DNA from: Sphingomonas morindae
Lineage (GTDB): Bacteria > Pseudomonadota > Alphaproteobacteria > Sphingomonadales > Sphingomonadaceae
Direction of reading: 5' to 3'
Length of the DNA stretch: 64,000 nt
NCBI RefSeq assembly: GCF_023822065.1
Contig: NZ_CP084931.1
Location: forward strand, 186,001-250,000
Numbering within the stretch: the stretch's first letter is position 1; every line of letters starts with the position of its first letter. Positions 25,488 through 34,841 of this stretch are shown here, piece after piece. A program made the position numbers and the translations under genes. The notes under the pieces were generated by a model, which saw only the letters and a program-made list of their open reading frames with translations, was not told where the DNA came from and did no database searches.

Positions 25488-27221
25488 ATGACCATGTCAC
25501 GACGATCGCTGCTGGTGGGGCTGGCCATGGCAGGCGCGCTGGAGCAAACGGGGGCCGCCCGTGCGGCCGGACAGGCGGCGGCGGACGAGCCCTGGTGGCA
25601 GCGCGCCACCGGCTACCAAGTCTATCCCGCGAGCTTCGCGGACAGCAACGGCGATGGCGTGGGCGATCTCGCCGGCATCGTCTCCAAGCTGGATTATCTG
25701 CGCGATCTCGGCATCGGCTTCATCTGGCTCTCGCCCGTCTATGCCTCGCCGATGGTCGACAATGGCTATGACATTTCCGACTATGAGGCGATCAACCCGC
25801 GTTTCGGCACGCTCGCCGATATGGACCGGCTGATCGCCGAGGCGCGCCGCCGCGACATCGGCATCGTCATGGATCTGGTGGTGAACCACACCTCGGACCA
25901 GCATCCCTGGTTCCAGCAGGCGCGCGCCGACCCGCATTCGCCCTATCGCGATTACTATATCTGGCGCGAAACGCCGCCGGCCAAGGGCGCGCCCGACGAT
26001 CTCGGCTCGAATTTCGGCGGCTCGGCCTGGACGCGCGATCCGGTGGCGGGGCTCTATTATCTGCACCTGTTCGCGGCGCAGCAGCCCGATCTCAACTGGG
26101 CCAATCCGGCGCTGCGCCAGCAGGTCTATGCGATGATGCGCTGGTGGCTGGCGCGCGGCGTCGCCGGCTTCCGCATGGATGTGATCGATCTGATCGGCAA
26201 GGACATCCCCCGCGGCATCACCGCCAACGGCCCGCAACTCCATCCCTATCTGCAGGAGATGAACGCCGCCGCGCTGCGCGGGCATGATTGCGTGACGGTG
26301 GGCGAGGTGTGGAGCGCCACGCCCGAGAACGCGCCGCTCTACAGCGATCCGGCGCGCCACGAACTGTCGATGGTGTTCCAATTCGAGCATGTCACCCGTT
26401 TCCAGGACGAGAAGCTGGGCAAGTGGAAGCCCAAGCCGATCGATCTTCCCGTGCTCAAGGCCAGCTTCGCCAAATGGCAGGCCGCGCTCGAGGACAAGGG
26501 CTGGAACTCGCTGTTCTGGAGCAACCACGATCTGCCGCGCGCGGTATCGCGCTATGGCAGCGACGGCGTCCACCGCGTCGCCTCGGCCAAGATGTTGGCG
26601 ACGGTGCTGCACCTGATGAAGGGCACGCCCTATGTATATCAGGGCGAGGAGATCGGCATGACCAATGCCGGCTTCACCAGCATCGATGCCTATCGCGACG
26701 TGGAGACGCTCAACTTCCACCAGATCCAGCGCGCCGCCGGGATGAGCGAGGCGGATTTCCTCGCCGGCGCGCGCGCCAGCAGCCGCGACAATGCGCGCAC
26801 CCCGATGCAGTGGAGCGCGGGGCCGGGGGCGGGCTTTACCACGGGCACGCCATGGCTCGCGATCAACCCCAATCATGACCGCGTCAATGTCGCGGCGGAC
26901 CGCGCCGATCCCGAAGGCGTGTACCAGCGCTATCGCCGGCTGATCGCGCTGCGCAAGGCGATGCCGCTGATCCGCCACGGCCGCTTCCGCCTGATCGCGC
27001 CCGATCATCGCCAGATCTTCGCCTATGAGCGCACGCTGCAAGGCGCGCGTCTGCTGGTGGTGGCGAATTTCACCGACAGCCCGGCCAGCCTCACCCTGGC
27101 GCCCGACGACGCCATCATCGGCACCGATCCGCTGACGCGCCGGCCGGCGCGGCTGGCGGGCGCGGTCGCGCTCGCGCCGTTCGAGACGCGCGTCGTCCAT
27201 TCGGGGCCGGGCGCCGGCTGA
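25488..27221 (+). CDS. exported GH13 alpha-glucosidase (oligo-1,6-glucosidase type)
   Basis: 577 residues. The N-terminus MTMSRRSLLVGLAMAGALEQ has a twin-Arg pair followed by a hydrophobic stretch, consistent with Tat or Sec export. Catalytic motifs: GFRMDVIDLIGKD (nucleophile Asp), VTVGEVW (acid/base Glu), FWSNHDLPR (Asp). The start WWQRATGYQVYPASFADSNGDG and PMVDNGYDISDY are typical of oligo-1,6-/alpha-glucosidases such as MalL or the sphingomonad aglA type. It should release glucose from maltose or isomaltose oligomers. GGGAGAAG precedes the ATG. It ends opposite the BLUF gene. Confidence 0.93.
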   Translation: MTMSRRSLLVGLAMAGALEQTGAARAAGQAAADEPWWQRATGYQVYPASFADSNGDGVGDLAGIVSKLDYLRDLGIGFIWLSPVYASPMVDNGYDISDYEAINPRFGTLADMDRLIAEARRRDIGIVMDLVVNHTSDQHPWFQQARADPHSPYRDYYIWRETPPAKGAPDDLGSNFGGSAWTRDPVAGLYYLHLFAAQQPDLNWANPALRQQVYAMMRWWLARGVAGFRMDVIDLIGKDIPRGITANGPQLHPYLQEMNAAALRGHDCVTVGEVWSATPENAPLYSDPARHELSMVFQFEHVTRFQDEKLGKWKPKPIDLPVLKASFAKWQAALEDKGWNSLFWSNHDLPRAVSRYGSDGVHRVASAKMLATVLHLMKGTPYVYQGEEIGMTNAGFTSIDAYRDVETLNFHQIQRAAGMSEADFLAGARASSRDNARTPMQWSAGPGAGFTTGTPWLAINPNHDRVNVAADRADPEGVYQRYRRLIALRKAMPLIRHGRFRLIAPDHRQIFAYERTLQGARLLVVANFTDSPASLTLAPDDAIIGTDPLTRRPARLAGAVALAPFETRVVHSGPGAG

Positions 27222-27242
27222 GCCGGGCCGTCCGGCGCGGCT
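27221..27242. terminator. bidirectional stem-loop between GH13 and BLUF genes
   Basis: AGCCGGGCC, loop GTCC, GGCGCGGCT: nine pairs with one mismatch, overlapping the ends of both convergent genes. A likely shared terminator. Confidence 0.5.
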
Positions 27243-27648
27243 AGCGGCGGGAGCCCAGCACGGCGAAGCCGATAAAGGCCGCCTGGAGGTGGCTGTCGCT
27301 CACCCGCGCGACATCCGCCTTGACCGTGGCCACCAGCCGGCCGGCGTCCGCGCTGTTGCAGGCGTGGCGGAAATTCATCGACCAGTCGCCGAATTCGGCG
27401 CGCGCGATGGCGCGATTGACCCGAATCTCGACGGCCTCGTGCCGCGCATCGTGCAGGATCGCCGTCATCAGCGTCGCCAGCGCCTCGGCTTCGCCCTCCA
27501 GCGCCTGGATGAAGCGCTGCCCATCATAGACGAGCAGGCCGGTGACGCCGAGCCGCGCGTTGCGGCGCTCGGCGAGCCGGCGCAGCGCGATCAGCGCGGC
27601 ATCGTCAAGGAGTGTCCGGCGGACGCTCGTATAGACAATCTGACGCAT
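27241..27648 (-). CDS. BLUF-domain blue-light sensor protein
   Basis: 135 residues, a free-standing BLUF (FAD blue-light) domain with a short C-terminal extension. Family residues: Tyr and Ser in IVYTSVRR; the Asn in ERRNARLGVTGLLVYDG; the photoactive Gln in RFIQALEGEAEAL; and WSMNFR near residue 100, keeping the Trp and Met of the switch strand. It should bind FAD in the cytosol and change shape in blue light. ATG 27648 follows GAGGAGGGGG. It is divergent from a GGDEF diguanylate cyclase, suggesting, but not proving, light control of c-di-GMP. Confidence 0.93.
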   Translation of the reverse strand: MRQIVYTSVRRTLLDDAALIALRRLAERRNARLGVTGLLVYDGQRFIQALEGEAEALATLMTAILHDARHEAVEIRVNRAIARAEFGDWSMNFRHACNSADAGRLVATVKADVARVSDSHLQAAFIGFAVLGSRR

Positions 27649-27680
27649 CGCCCCCTCCTCGCCCCATCTCGACAATAGCG

Positions 27681-27719
27681 CCATTTTGCCCGTGGCTTAG
27701 GAAAAGATGTCCAAAATGG
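27681..27719. promoter_or_regulatory. inverted-repeat pair upstream of the BLUF gene
   Basis: CCATTTTG at 27681-27688 and its complement CAAAATGG at 27712-27719, with starts 31 bases apart (about three helical turns), in the BLUF/GGDEF divergent region. The second copy is itself near-palindromic (CCAAAATGG). TACAAT follows at 27721, a possible -10 element for the plus-strand gene. Function inferred. Confidence 0.4.
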
Positions 27720-27921
27720 ATACAATCCGGCCCGGCCAGTGCCCGGCGAGCGTCAGCGCGGCGCTGGTGACTTTGCCGCCCAGCGCTAAGCCTTTGTAGC
27801 ACCACGCACTTTAGCCGCTCGACCGCAGGCGTGCGCTTCATCGCAGGATGGCGGTGCGGCCTTGGTCGGTTTACAAGTCGCTAACCATCTCTGTCCTAGC
27901 AGCGTCGCGGGGAGACGGATT

Positions 27922-28923
27922 ATGGGCGAAGCGCCGAAAGTATCTGGGGCGGCACGATTTCTTATCGCGGCGGTGCGCCACAGCATGACCTTGCGGCCGC
28001 GCCGCGCGCGCGCCGCCGCCGCCGCGCTGCTGCTCGCCGCGGCCGTGTTCGATTTCGTGTCCGGCCCGGTGGTGAGCCCGCTTCTTCTTTACATGCTCGC
28101 CACTTGCGGCGCTGCCTGGCTGCTGGGCGAGCGCGCCGGCTATGCCGTGGCGCTGCTGGCCGAGACGCTGATGATCCTCATCGGGCTGTGGCATCCGCTG
28201 CCGGCGGCGATGATCGGGCTGGGGCCGATCATCTGGAACATGAGCGGCCGCCTCATCCTGCTGCTGCTGCTGGCGCTGGTGGCGCACGCGCTGCGCACGG
28301 CGCTGGCGCTTGAGCGCTGGTCCGCCGAGACCGACAGCCTGACGGGCGTGCTCAACAAGGCCGCCTTCTTCACCCGGCTGGCGCCTAAGCTCGCCATGGC
28401 GCGGCGGCGCGGGCGGGCGGTGCTGCTCGCCTATATCGATCTCGATGGCTTCAAGCAGATCAACGACAAGCACGGCCATGCGGCGGGCGATCGCGTGTTG
28501 CAGAGCTTCGCCGGCGTGGCCGCCGCCGCGCTGCGGGGCGACGATCTGTTCGCGCGGATCGGCGGCGACGAGTTCGTCGCCCTGCTCACCGTGCGCCACT
28601 GCGACGAGGGCGAGCAGGTCGCCGAATCGCTGCACGACCGGCTATCGCGCGCGCTGGCCGCGACGGGGTTCCAGGTGACGTGCAGCATGGGCGTGCTGCT
28701 GCTCCCGAACGAGCGCATCGATCCCGCCGACAGCTTCCTCGATTGGGCCGACAAGCTGATGTACGAGGCCAAGCATGGCGGCAAGAACTGCCTGCGCATC
28801 GCGCGCGCCGATCTCACCGGCCGCCTGCTGCGCGACGCCTTCCCGCTGCCCGTGGATGCCGCCTTCGACGCGCTGATCGACGCGCTGGATGACGCGCCGC
28901 CGGCGGTGGAGCGCGCGGCATGA
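27922..28923 (+). CDS. membrane diguanylate cyclase (GGDEF)
   Basis: 333 residues. Residues about 25-125 contain about four hydrophobic segments, followed by a GGDEF domain (about 135-295). The active site is intact (ARIGGDEFV) and is preceded by RGDD in the position of the RxxD product-inhibition site, so it should make c-di-GMP and be feedback-inhibited. The substrate-binding segment LDGFKQINDKHGHAAGD is conserved. No sensory domain other than the membrane part. ATG 27922 follows GGGGAG; ATG 27985 is a less likely alternative. It overlaps the GAF gene by four bases (ATGA), so the two are translationally coupled. Confidence 0.93.
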   Translation: MGEAPKVSGAARFLIAAVRHSMTLRPRRARAAAAALLLAAAVFDFVSGPVVSPLLLYMLATCGAAWLLGERAGYAVALLAETLMILIGLWHPLPAAMIGLGPIIWNMSGRLILLLLLALVAHALRTALALERWSAETDSLTGVLNKAAFFTRLAPKLAMARRRGRAVLLAYIDLDGFKQINDKHGHAAGDRVLQSFAGVAAAALRGDDLFARIGGDEFVALLTVRHCDEGEQVAESLHDRLSRALAATGFQVTCSMGVLLLPNERIDPADSFLDWADKLMYEAKHGGKNCLRIARADLTGRLLRDAFPLPVDAAFDALIDALDDAPPAVERAA

Positions 28924-29426
28924 CCGTGCCCTTCTTCTCGGCCGCGCCGCGCCCGGCCAACGAGGCCGAGCGCCAGCGGATGGTGGAGCGATCGGGCGTG
29001 CTCGGCCTGGTGGCCACGCCGGCGTTGGACGAGATCGTGGCGGCGGCGGCGGCCCTGTGCGCGACCCCCGCCGCCGCGCTCTCGATCATCGACCGGGATC
29101 GCCAGTGGTTCGTCGCCTCGCACGGCATCATGGCGCGGCAGACGAGCCGCGCCTGCGCCTTCTGCGCCCATGCCATCCTCACGCCCGAGCAGCTATTCTG
29201 CGTGCCCGACGCGCGCGAGGATGCGCGCTTCGCCGGCAATCCGCTGGTGCTGGACGGGGTGCGCATCCGTTTCTACGCGGCGGCGCCGCTCGCGGTGGCG
29301 CCCGGCCTCGCGCTGGGCGCGCTGTGCGTGTTCGATGCCGCGCCGCGCGCCTGCGTGCCCGACACGCTGGCGACGCTGGGAACGCTCGCCGCGCGCGCCA
29401 CCCGGCTGATCCTTCCGCGCGCGTGA
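28920..29426 (+). CDS. GAF domain protein
   Basis: 168 residues with one GAF domain covering most of the chain: LGLVATPALDEIVAAAAALC, LSIIDRDRQWFVASHG, CAFCAHAIL, VPDAREDARFAGNPLV, IRFYAAAPLAV, LGALCVFDAAPR. This pattern is common to GAF domains that precede kinases or cyclases; here it stands alone. The ligand is not predictable. Its ATG overlaps the stop of the GGDEF gene, suggesting that it senses something for that cyclase, possibly as a dissociated sensor subunit. Confidence 0.9.
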   Translation: MTVPFFSAAPRPANEAERQRMVERSGVLGLVATPALDEIVAAAAALCATPAAALSIIDRDRQWFVASHGIMARQTSRACAFCAHAILTPEQLFCVPDAREDARFAGNPLVLDGVRIRFYAAAPLAVAPGLALGALCVFDAAPRACVPDTLATLGTLAARATRLILPRA

Positions 29427-29489
29427 GGGCGGCGGCGCTCGACACGCCGCAGCCCAGCCGCCATAGGGGCGCCAGGAGGAATTGCGCCC

Positions 29490-30152
29490 ATGTCGTCACC
29501 CTGGTCCGGCCGTGTCTTCGAGGCCCTGTTGTTCGACATGGACGGCACGCTGTTGACGTCGATCAAGGCCGCCAACCGCGTCTGGGGTGCCTGGGCACGC
29601 GCCAAGGGCCTCGATGTCGAGCCCTTCCTCGCCACCATCCATGGCGCCCGCGCGGTCGACACGGTGCGGAGCCTGGGGCTGCCCGGCGTCGATGCCGAGG
29701 CCGAGGCGGCGCGCATCACCGAGGCCGAGCTTGACGAGCTGGACGGGATCGAGGCGATCGGCGGAGCGGTCGCGCTGCTCGCCAGCCTGCCGGCCGAGCG
29801 CTGGGCGATCGTCACCTCGGCGCCGCGCGCGCTGGCGCTGCGCCGGCTCGCGGCGGCGGGCCTGCCGCTGCCCGAGGTGATCGTGACCGCCGACGATGTC
29901 GCGCGCGGCAAGCCCGCGCCCGATGGCTTTCTGCTCGCCGCCGAGCGGCTCGGCCATGCCCCGGCGGAATGTCTCGTCTTCGAGGATACGCGGGTGGGGC
30001 TCGCCGCCGCCGAGGCTGCCGGCATGGCGACCTTGCTCATCACCGCCACCCACAGCCATGCGGTGGAGAGCGCCTCGCCGCGCATCGCCGATTATGCGGC
30101 GCTGCGCGTGGAGGCGCTGGCGGACGGGCGGCTGCGGCTCGTGGACGGCTAA
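29490..30152 (+). CDS. HAD family sugar-phosphatase-like hydrolase
   Basis: 220 residues. HAD motif I is LLFDMDGTL with D16 and D18, motif II is VTSAPRA, motif III has the Lys in ARGKPAPDGF, and motif IV is VFEDTRVGLAAAEAAG. A helical cap occupies about residues 25-85, as in subfamily IA phosphatases (2-deoxyglucose-6-phosphatase or glycerol-3-phosphatase type). It should dephosphorylate a small phosphorylated sugar or polyol; the substrate is not defined. AGGAGGAATT precedes the ATG. It is 63 bases after the GAF gene. Confidence 0.9.
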   Translation: MSSPWSGRVFEALLFDMDGTLLTSIKAANRVWGAWARAKGLDVEPFLATIHGARAVDTVRSLGLPGVDAEAEAARITEAELDELDGIEAIGGAVALLASLPAERWAIVTSAPRALALRRLAAAGLPLPEVIVTADDVARGKPAPDGFLLAAERLGHAPAECLVFEDTRVGLAAAEAAGMATLLITATHSHAVESASPRIADYAALRVEALADGRLRLVDG

Positions 30153-30235
30153 GCCGCCGGCGCCCATCCCTTGTGGGGTGCCCGCTAAAATCGATCGGCG
30201 CTGAGCCTTAGCGGCGGTCGCGCGTTGGCCGGGCG

Positions 30236-31510
30236 ATGATCGATCTTCCCCATGCCGCCCTGCTCGCCGGTCTGGGCGGCATGCTTGTGCTGGCCACCTG
30301 GCTGCCGCTGCTGCTGCGCCACCTGCCGATTTCGCTGCCGATCCTGTTCCTGGCGGCGGGCTATGGCCTGTCCTTCACCGGCTGGGTGCATATGGACGCC
30401 CGCCAGTTCGGGCAGAGCGCGCTCGCCGAGCAGCTCAACGAGGCGGTGATCCTGATCGCGCTGATGGGCGCGGGGCTGCGGCTGGACCGGCGCTTCGGCG
30501 TGCGGCGCTGGGATCCGGTGTGGCGGCTGCTGCTGATCGCCATGCCGCTGACGATCGGCGCGCTCTTCCTGGCCGGCCAGGCGCTGCTCGGCCTCGCCGC
30601 GCCGGCCGCGCTGCTGCTGGCGGCGATGCTGGCGCCCACCGATCCCGTGCTCGCCGCCGATGTCCAGACCGGGCCGCCCGGCACCGGCGATGGCGGTCAT
30701 AGCCGCTTCGGCCTCACCGCCGAGGCGGGGCTGAACGACGGGCTCGCCATGCCCTTCGTCGCGCTCGCGCTGGCGCTGCAGCAGGGGCGGCTCGATCTCG
30801 GCCATTGGCTGGGGGTGGATATCGCGCTCGAGCTGGTGGTCGGCGCGGCGATCGGGCTGGTGCTGGGGCGCGGCTTCGGGCTGATGATGTTCAAGCTGCC
30901 CCGGCTGAAACTCTCCGACACGGGCGAGGGGCTGGCGGCGATCGGCATCGCCTTTCTGATCGATGGCATCAGCCAGATCCTGCACGGCAACGGCTTCATC
31001 GCCGTGTTCGTGGCGGCGGTGGCGATCCGATCGACCAAGCCCGAGGATGCGTTCCACGGCGCCATGGCGGATTTTTCCGAGCAGGTGGAGCGCGTGCTGG
31101 TGATGCTGGTGCTGCTCCTGTTCGGCTGGGGGCTGGGCAAGGTGGGGCTGCACCGGCTGGACTGGGGCATGTTTGGCTTCGTCGCCCTGCTCATGCTGGT
31201 GGTGCGCCCGGCCGCCGCGATGATCGGCTTTCTCGGCGCGCCCTTGCCCTGGGCCTCGCGCCTGCTGATGGCGGCCTTCGGCATTCGCGGGATCGGCACC
31301 TTCTTTTATCTGCAATATGGCCTCAACCGTGCCGAATTTCCGCAAAGCCAGACGATCTGGACGGCGGCGTCGCTGGCGGTGCTCTGCTCGATCCTGCTGC
31401 ATGGCATCAGTGCCACGCCGGTCATGCGTCGCGCCGATGCCTATCGCGCCCGGCTGGAAGAGGAGGCGGCGGCCGAGAAGGCCGATGCGGACGCCGGCGC
31501 GCGAGGCTAA
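30236..31510 (+). CDS. CPA1-type sodium/proton antiporter
   Basis: 424 residues with about eleven to twelve hydrophobic segments. The ion-binding region of CPA1 exchangers is seen in MLAPTDPVLAADV and in GLTAEAGLNDGLAMPF, where the Asn-Asp pair is expected. It should exchange Na+ or K+ for protons across the inner membrane. The short cytoplasmic C-terminus (about 25 residues, rich in Glu and Arg) lacks the regulatory tail of long CPA1 members. The ribosome binding site is weak. It lies between a HAD phosphatase and a histidine phosphatase, with no obvious functional link. Confidence 0.9.
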   Translation: MIDLPHAALLAGLGGMLVLATWLPLLLRHLPISLPILFLAAGYGLSFTGWVHMDARQFGQSALAEQLNEAVILIALMGAGLRLDRRFGVRRWDPVWRLLLIAMPLTIGALFLAGQALLGLAAPAALLLAAMLAPTDPVLAADVQTGPPGTGDGGHSRFGLTAEAGLNDGLAMPFVALALALQQGRLDLGHWLGVDIALELVVGAAIGLVLGRGFGLMMFKLPRLKLSDTGEGLAAIGIAFLIDGISQILHGNGFIAVFVAAVAIRSTKPEDAFHGAMADFSEQVERVLVMLVLLLFGWGLGKVGLHRLDWGMFGFVALLMLVVRPAAAMIGFLGAPLPWASRLLMAAFGIRGIGTFFYLQYGLNRAEFPQSQTIWTAASLAVLCSILLHGISATPVMRRADAYRARLEEEAAAEKADADAGARG

Positions 31511-31580
31511 AGCTTGGAACAGCTTGCCTTATCGACCGTAGGCGCGAAGCCTTGCCGCCTTTCCCTCATGCGGAGCCGCT

Positions 31581-32156
31581 ATGTCCGATCTTCCTGTCCT
31601 GCATCTCGTCCGCCATGGCGAAACCGCCTGGAGCCTGTCCGGCCAACATACCGGGCGCACCGACATCCCGCTGACCGAGGCGGGCGAGGCGGCGGCGCGC
31701 GCGCTGGCGCCGCGGCTTGCGGATCTGCGCGTGGCGGCGGTGTGGACCAGCCCGTCCAGCCGGGCGCGCCACACCTGCGCGCTGGCCGGCTTCGGCGATC
31801 GCGCCGAGGTGCGCGAGGATCTCGCCGAATGGGATTATGGCGCCTATGAGGGCCGCACCACGCGCGAGATCATCGCCGAGCGCGGCGATTGGCGCCTGTT
31901 CCGCGATGGCTGCCCCGGCGGCGAGACGGCGGCGGATGTCGGCGCGCGCGCGGCGCGCATGGTCGCGGCGGCGCGCGCGCTCGATGCGGATGTGCTGATC
32001 TTCTCGAGCAGCCATTTCCTGCGCGTCTTCGCCGCCACCTGGCTCGGCCAGGCGCCGGAATTCGGCGGCGCGCTGATCCTCGGCACCGCCGCCGTCAGCC
32101 GGCTGGGCTATGAGCATGATCGTAGCGAGCCGGTGATCCGCCTCTGGAACGGCTGA
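31581..32156 (+). CDS. histidine phosphatase family protein
   Basis: 191 residues. The phosphohistidine motif is LVRHGETAW with H12; arginines occur in SPSSRARHT; the proton donor Glu lies in EVREDLAEWDYGAYEG; the second His is in SSSHFLRVFA. These mark a phosphoglycerate-mutase-fold phosphatase (CobC/GpmB-like). The substrate cannot be assigned; a B12-pathway CobC role is possible but no cobalamin synthesis genes are adjacent. The gene begins 70 bases after the antiporter. Confidence 0.88.
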   Translation: MSDLPVLHLVRHGETAWSLSGQHTGRTDIPLTEAGEAAARALAPRLADLRVAAVWTSPSSRARHTCALAGFGDRAEVREDLAEWDYGAYEGRTTREIIAERGDWRLFRDGCPGGETAADVGARAARMVAAARALDADVLIFSSSHFLRVFAATWLGQAPEFGGALILGTAAVSRLGYEHDRSEPVIRLWNG

Positions 32157-32231
32157 GCCGGCCCGGCGCCGGCGCCGCCGCCCCTCCGTCGCCATCGCCC
32201 GCCGATGGTTGACTCCATGCGCGTTCGAGAA

Positions 32232-32246
32232 GAACATAAGGAGAAC
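32232..32246 (+). promoter_or_regulatory. LexA (SOS) box of the mutagenesis cassette
   Basis: GAACATAAGGAGAAC fits the alphaproteobacterial LexA operator GAAC-N7-GAAC (GTTC-N7-GTTC on the other strand). It ends 20 bases before the imuA ATG, where bound LexA would block transcription. A further GTTC lies at 32223. Confidence 0.85.
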
Positions 32247-32266
32247 AACGGAGTCGTGTCCTCGTC

Positions 32267-33028
32267 ATGTCGCTTAGTCCCGCCTCTGCCCGGCTGGAAG
32301 CCCTCAAGGCCGAAATCCGTGCGCTCGCGCCGGTCGGCCGGGGCGAGGGGGCGAGCCTTGGCTTCGATCTCCCGGAGATCGATTCGCGGCTCGCTGGCGG
32401 CGGGCTGGCGCGTGCCGCGCTGCACGAGGTGGCGGGCGAGACGGTGGCGATCGGCGATGATGCCGCCGCCACCCTGTTCGTCGCTGGTCTCGCGGCCCGC
32501 GCCGCCGCCGCGCCGGTGCTGTGGATCATGGCGCGGCCCGATCTCTTCGCGCCGGGCCTCGCCGGCGCCGGCCTGCCCGCCGGCCGGCTGATCCAGATCG
32601 AAGCCGGTCGCGATGCGGATGCGCTGGCGGTGATGGAGGATGCGCTGCGCCATGGCGGCGCGGCGGCGGTGGTGGGCGAGGTGACGCGGATCGGCATGAC
32701 CGCGACGCGCCGCCTCCAGCTCGCCGCCGAGGAGGGCGGCGCGCTGGCGCTGCTGCTGCGCCGCTGGCGTCGCGCCGCCGAGGATCCGCTGGCCGAGCCT
32801 TCGGCCGCCGTCACGCGCTGGCGGATCGGCTGCGCGCCTTCGGTGCCGCTGCCGGTGCCGGGGGTGGGGCGCGCCTGCTGGCGCGTGGCGCTGGCGCGGC
32901 AGCGCGGCGGTGCGCCCCATAGCTGGATAGTGGAGGGATGCGATGCGCAGGGTCGCCTCGCTCGTCCTGCCGAGCCTCGCGATCGATCGGCTGCGCCGCT
33001 CGATGACGCGGCCCGGCGGGCGGCCTGA
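32267..33028 (+). CDS. imuA: ImuA, SOS mutagenesis accessory protein
   Basis: 253 residues. A RecA-like truncated fold: LHEVAGETVAIGDDAAATLFVAGLAARA occupies the region that follows the first beta-strands, and WIMARPDLFAPGLAGAGL and LIQIEAG match ImuA proteins. Together with ImuB and DnaE2 it forms the damage-inducible translesion system of many alphaproteobacteria. The gene starts 20 bases after a LexA box. Its end overlaps imuB by 86 bases in a different frame, tight coupling typical of this cassette. The site before the ATG is poor. Confidence 0.9.
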   Translation: MSLSPASARLEALKAEIRALAPVGRGEGASLGFDLPEIDSRLAGGGLARAALHEVAGETVAIGDDAAATLFVAGLAARAAAAPVLWIMARPDLFAPGLAGAGLPAGRLIQIEAGRDADALAVMEDALRHGGAAAVVGEVTRIGMTATRRLQLAAEEGGALALLLRRWRRAAEDPLAEPSAAVTRWRIGCAPSVPLPVPGVGRACWRVALARQRGGAPHSWIVEGCDAQGRLARPAEPRDRSAAPLDDAARRAA

Positions 33029-34841
33029 TCAGGCCGAACAGGCGCGCGGCGCCGGTCCCGCGCTCGCCGCCCTGGCCGAAACGGGCGAGGCGGAGAGCGA
33101 CGCGGCCTGTTCCTGCCCGCGCGGCGGCGGCTGGCGGCCCGGCGCGCGCTGGGCGCAGGCGGAGGCGGCGGCCGCCGGCGGCGCGATGCGCGAGGCGGGC
33201 GAGACCGCCGGCAGCGTGCGGCGCGCGCTGCGCGATGCCGAGATTGCCGGCCTGCCCGCGCATCAGCGGCCGAGCCCGCGCGAACTGGGGCGCCGTTCGG
33301 AAGCGGCGGACAATCCCTTCAAGGGCCGGTTCGCGCCCCGTCCCGACGCGGCTTCGGCGCTGTCCGCTCCGGCCCCTGCCCCGGCGCCGGCGGCGCCGCT
33401 GGTGACGGCGCGGGCGGAGCGCCAGCGCATGGTGATCGCCGCCGCTTGTGCCGCCGCGCGCGCGCTGGGCCTGATGCCGGGCATGGCGATCACCCATGGC
33501 CGGGCGCTGGTGCCGGATCTGGTGGTGGAGCCCGAGGATCCCGCCGGCGATGCCCGGCTGCTCGCCCGGCTCGCCACGCTCGCCGCGCGCCGCTGGACGC
33601 CCATCGTCCAGATCGATCCGCCGGACGGGCTGCTGCTGGATCTCACCGGCGTGGCGCATCTTCATGGCGGCGAGGAGCGGATGGCGCGGCGCATCCTCGG
33701 CCTGTGCGCGCGGCGCGGGCTGGAGGCGCGCATCGCCATTGCCGGCACGGTCGGCGCCGCCCATGCGCTGGCCCGCTTCCGCGCGGCGCCGCTCTGGCTG
33801 TGCCCGCCCCAGGGCGAGGCGGCGGCGCTGGCGCCGCTGCCGATCGAGGCGCTGCGCATCGCCCCGGCGGAGCGCGATGCCGCGCGGCGGCTGGGGCTGG
33901 AGCGGATCGGCGATCTGGTGGCGATGCCGCGCGCGCCGCTGGGCCGGCGCTTCGCGGCGCCGCTGGCCCGGCTGGACCAGGCGCTGGGCCGGAGCGCCGA
34001 ACCGATCGCGGCGCTGCGCCCGATCGAGCCGGTGATCGCCGAGCGGCGCTTCGCCGAGCCGATCGCCGCCGCCGAGACGATCGCGCGCGTGCTGGCCGAG
34101 CTGGTCGCCACCTTGGCCGAACGGCTGTGCGCGCGCGGGCTGGGCGCGCGGCTGGTGCGGCTGGTGTGCCAGCGCGTGGATCGGGCCGAGCAGACGGTGC
34201 ATATCGGCTGCGCCCGCGCCACGCGCGAGGCGGCGCATCTGCTGCGGTTGCTGGCGATGCGGATCGAGACGATCGAGCCCGGCTACGGCATCGAGACGAT
34301 GCGGCTGGTGGTGCTGCGCGCCGATCCGCTCGCGCCGGTGACGGCGGCCGATCTGGCGCGTGCCGCGCTCGCCGGCGGCACCGGCCTGGCGCCCGATCTC
34401 GCGCCGCTGGTGGATCGCATCGCGGTGCGGCTCGGCCCGGCGCGGCTCTACACGCCCAGCGCGCTGGAAAGCGACGTGCCCGAGCGCAGCGTCGGCCGGG
34501 TCGCGCCGCTCGCCGAGGCGGTGCCCTGGCCCACCCGCTGGCCGCGCCCGGCGCGCATCCTGCGCCGGCCCGAGCGGCTCGATCATGTCCTGGCGGGCCT
34601 GCCCGACGAGCCGCCGCGCCGCTTCGTGTGGCGCGGCGTCACCCATCGCGTGATCTGCGCCGACGGGCCCGAGCGGATCACCGGCGAATGGTGGCGCCGC
34701 ACCGCCGAAGCCTATGCCGTGCGGGACTATTTCCGCGTGGAGAATGAACGCGGCGAACGCTTCTGGCTGTTCCGTCGGGGCGATGGCGCGCATCCCGGCA
34801 CGGGCGATCTGTCGTGGCACATCCATGGCATTTTCGCATGA
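32943..34841 (+). CDS. imuB: ImuB, Y-family polymerase-like protein
   Basis: 632 residues. Starts [20 protein letters not shown], as in ImuB, followed by an Ala/Gly-rich stretch (about 40-155), then the Y-family fold ([36 protein letters not shown]), helix-hairpin-helix region ([18 protein letters not shown]) and little finger. ImuB proteins are catalytically inactive Y-family members that bridge DnaE2 to the sliding clamp. GGAGGG precedes the ATG. Its stop overlaps the dnaE2 ATG (ATGA). A clamp-binding motif is not obvious to me. Confidence 0.93.
   Translation: MRRVASLVLPSLAIDRLRRSMTRPGGRPDQAEQARGAGPALAALAETGEAESDAACSCPRGGGWRPGARWAQAEAAAAGGAMREAGETAGSVRRALRDAEIAGLPAHQRPSPRELGRRSEAADNPFKGRFAPRPDAASALSAPAPAPAPAAPLVTARAERQRMVIAAACAAARALGLMPGMAITHGRALVPDLVVEPEDPAGDARLLARLATLAARRWTPIVQIDPPDGLLLDLTGVAHLHGGEERMARRILGLCARRGLEARIAIAGTVGAAHALARFRAAPLWLCPPQGEAAALAPLPIEALRIAPAERDAARRLGLERIGDLVAMPRAPLGRRFAAPLARLDQALGRSAEPIAALRPIEPVIAERRFAEPIAAAETIARVLAELVATLAERLCARGLGARLVRLVCQRVDRAEQTVHIGCARATREAAHLLRLLAMRIETIEPGYGIETMRLVVLRADPLAPVTAADLARAALAGGTGLAPDLAPLVDRIAVRLGPARLYTPSALESDVPERSVGRVAPLAEAVPWPTRWPRPARILRRPERLDHVLAGLPDEPPRRFVWRGVTHRVICADGPERITGEWWRRTAEAYAVRDYFRVENERGERFWLFRRGDGAHPGTGDLSWHIHGIFA

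Noticed and set aside
31581-32156. Histidine phosphatase called as CobC because of the B12 riboswitch nearby
   Set aside because: The riboswitch is 7 kb away on another transcription unit and no cobalamin synthesis genes are adjacent, so a specific CobC call is not supported.
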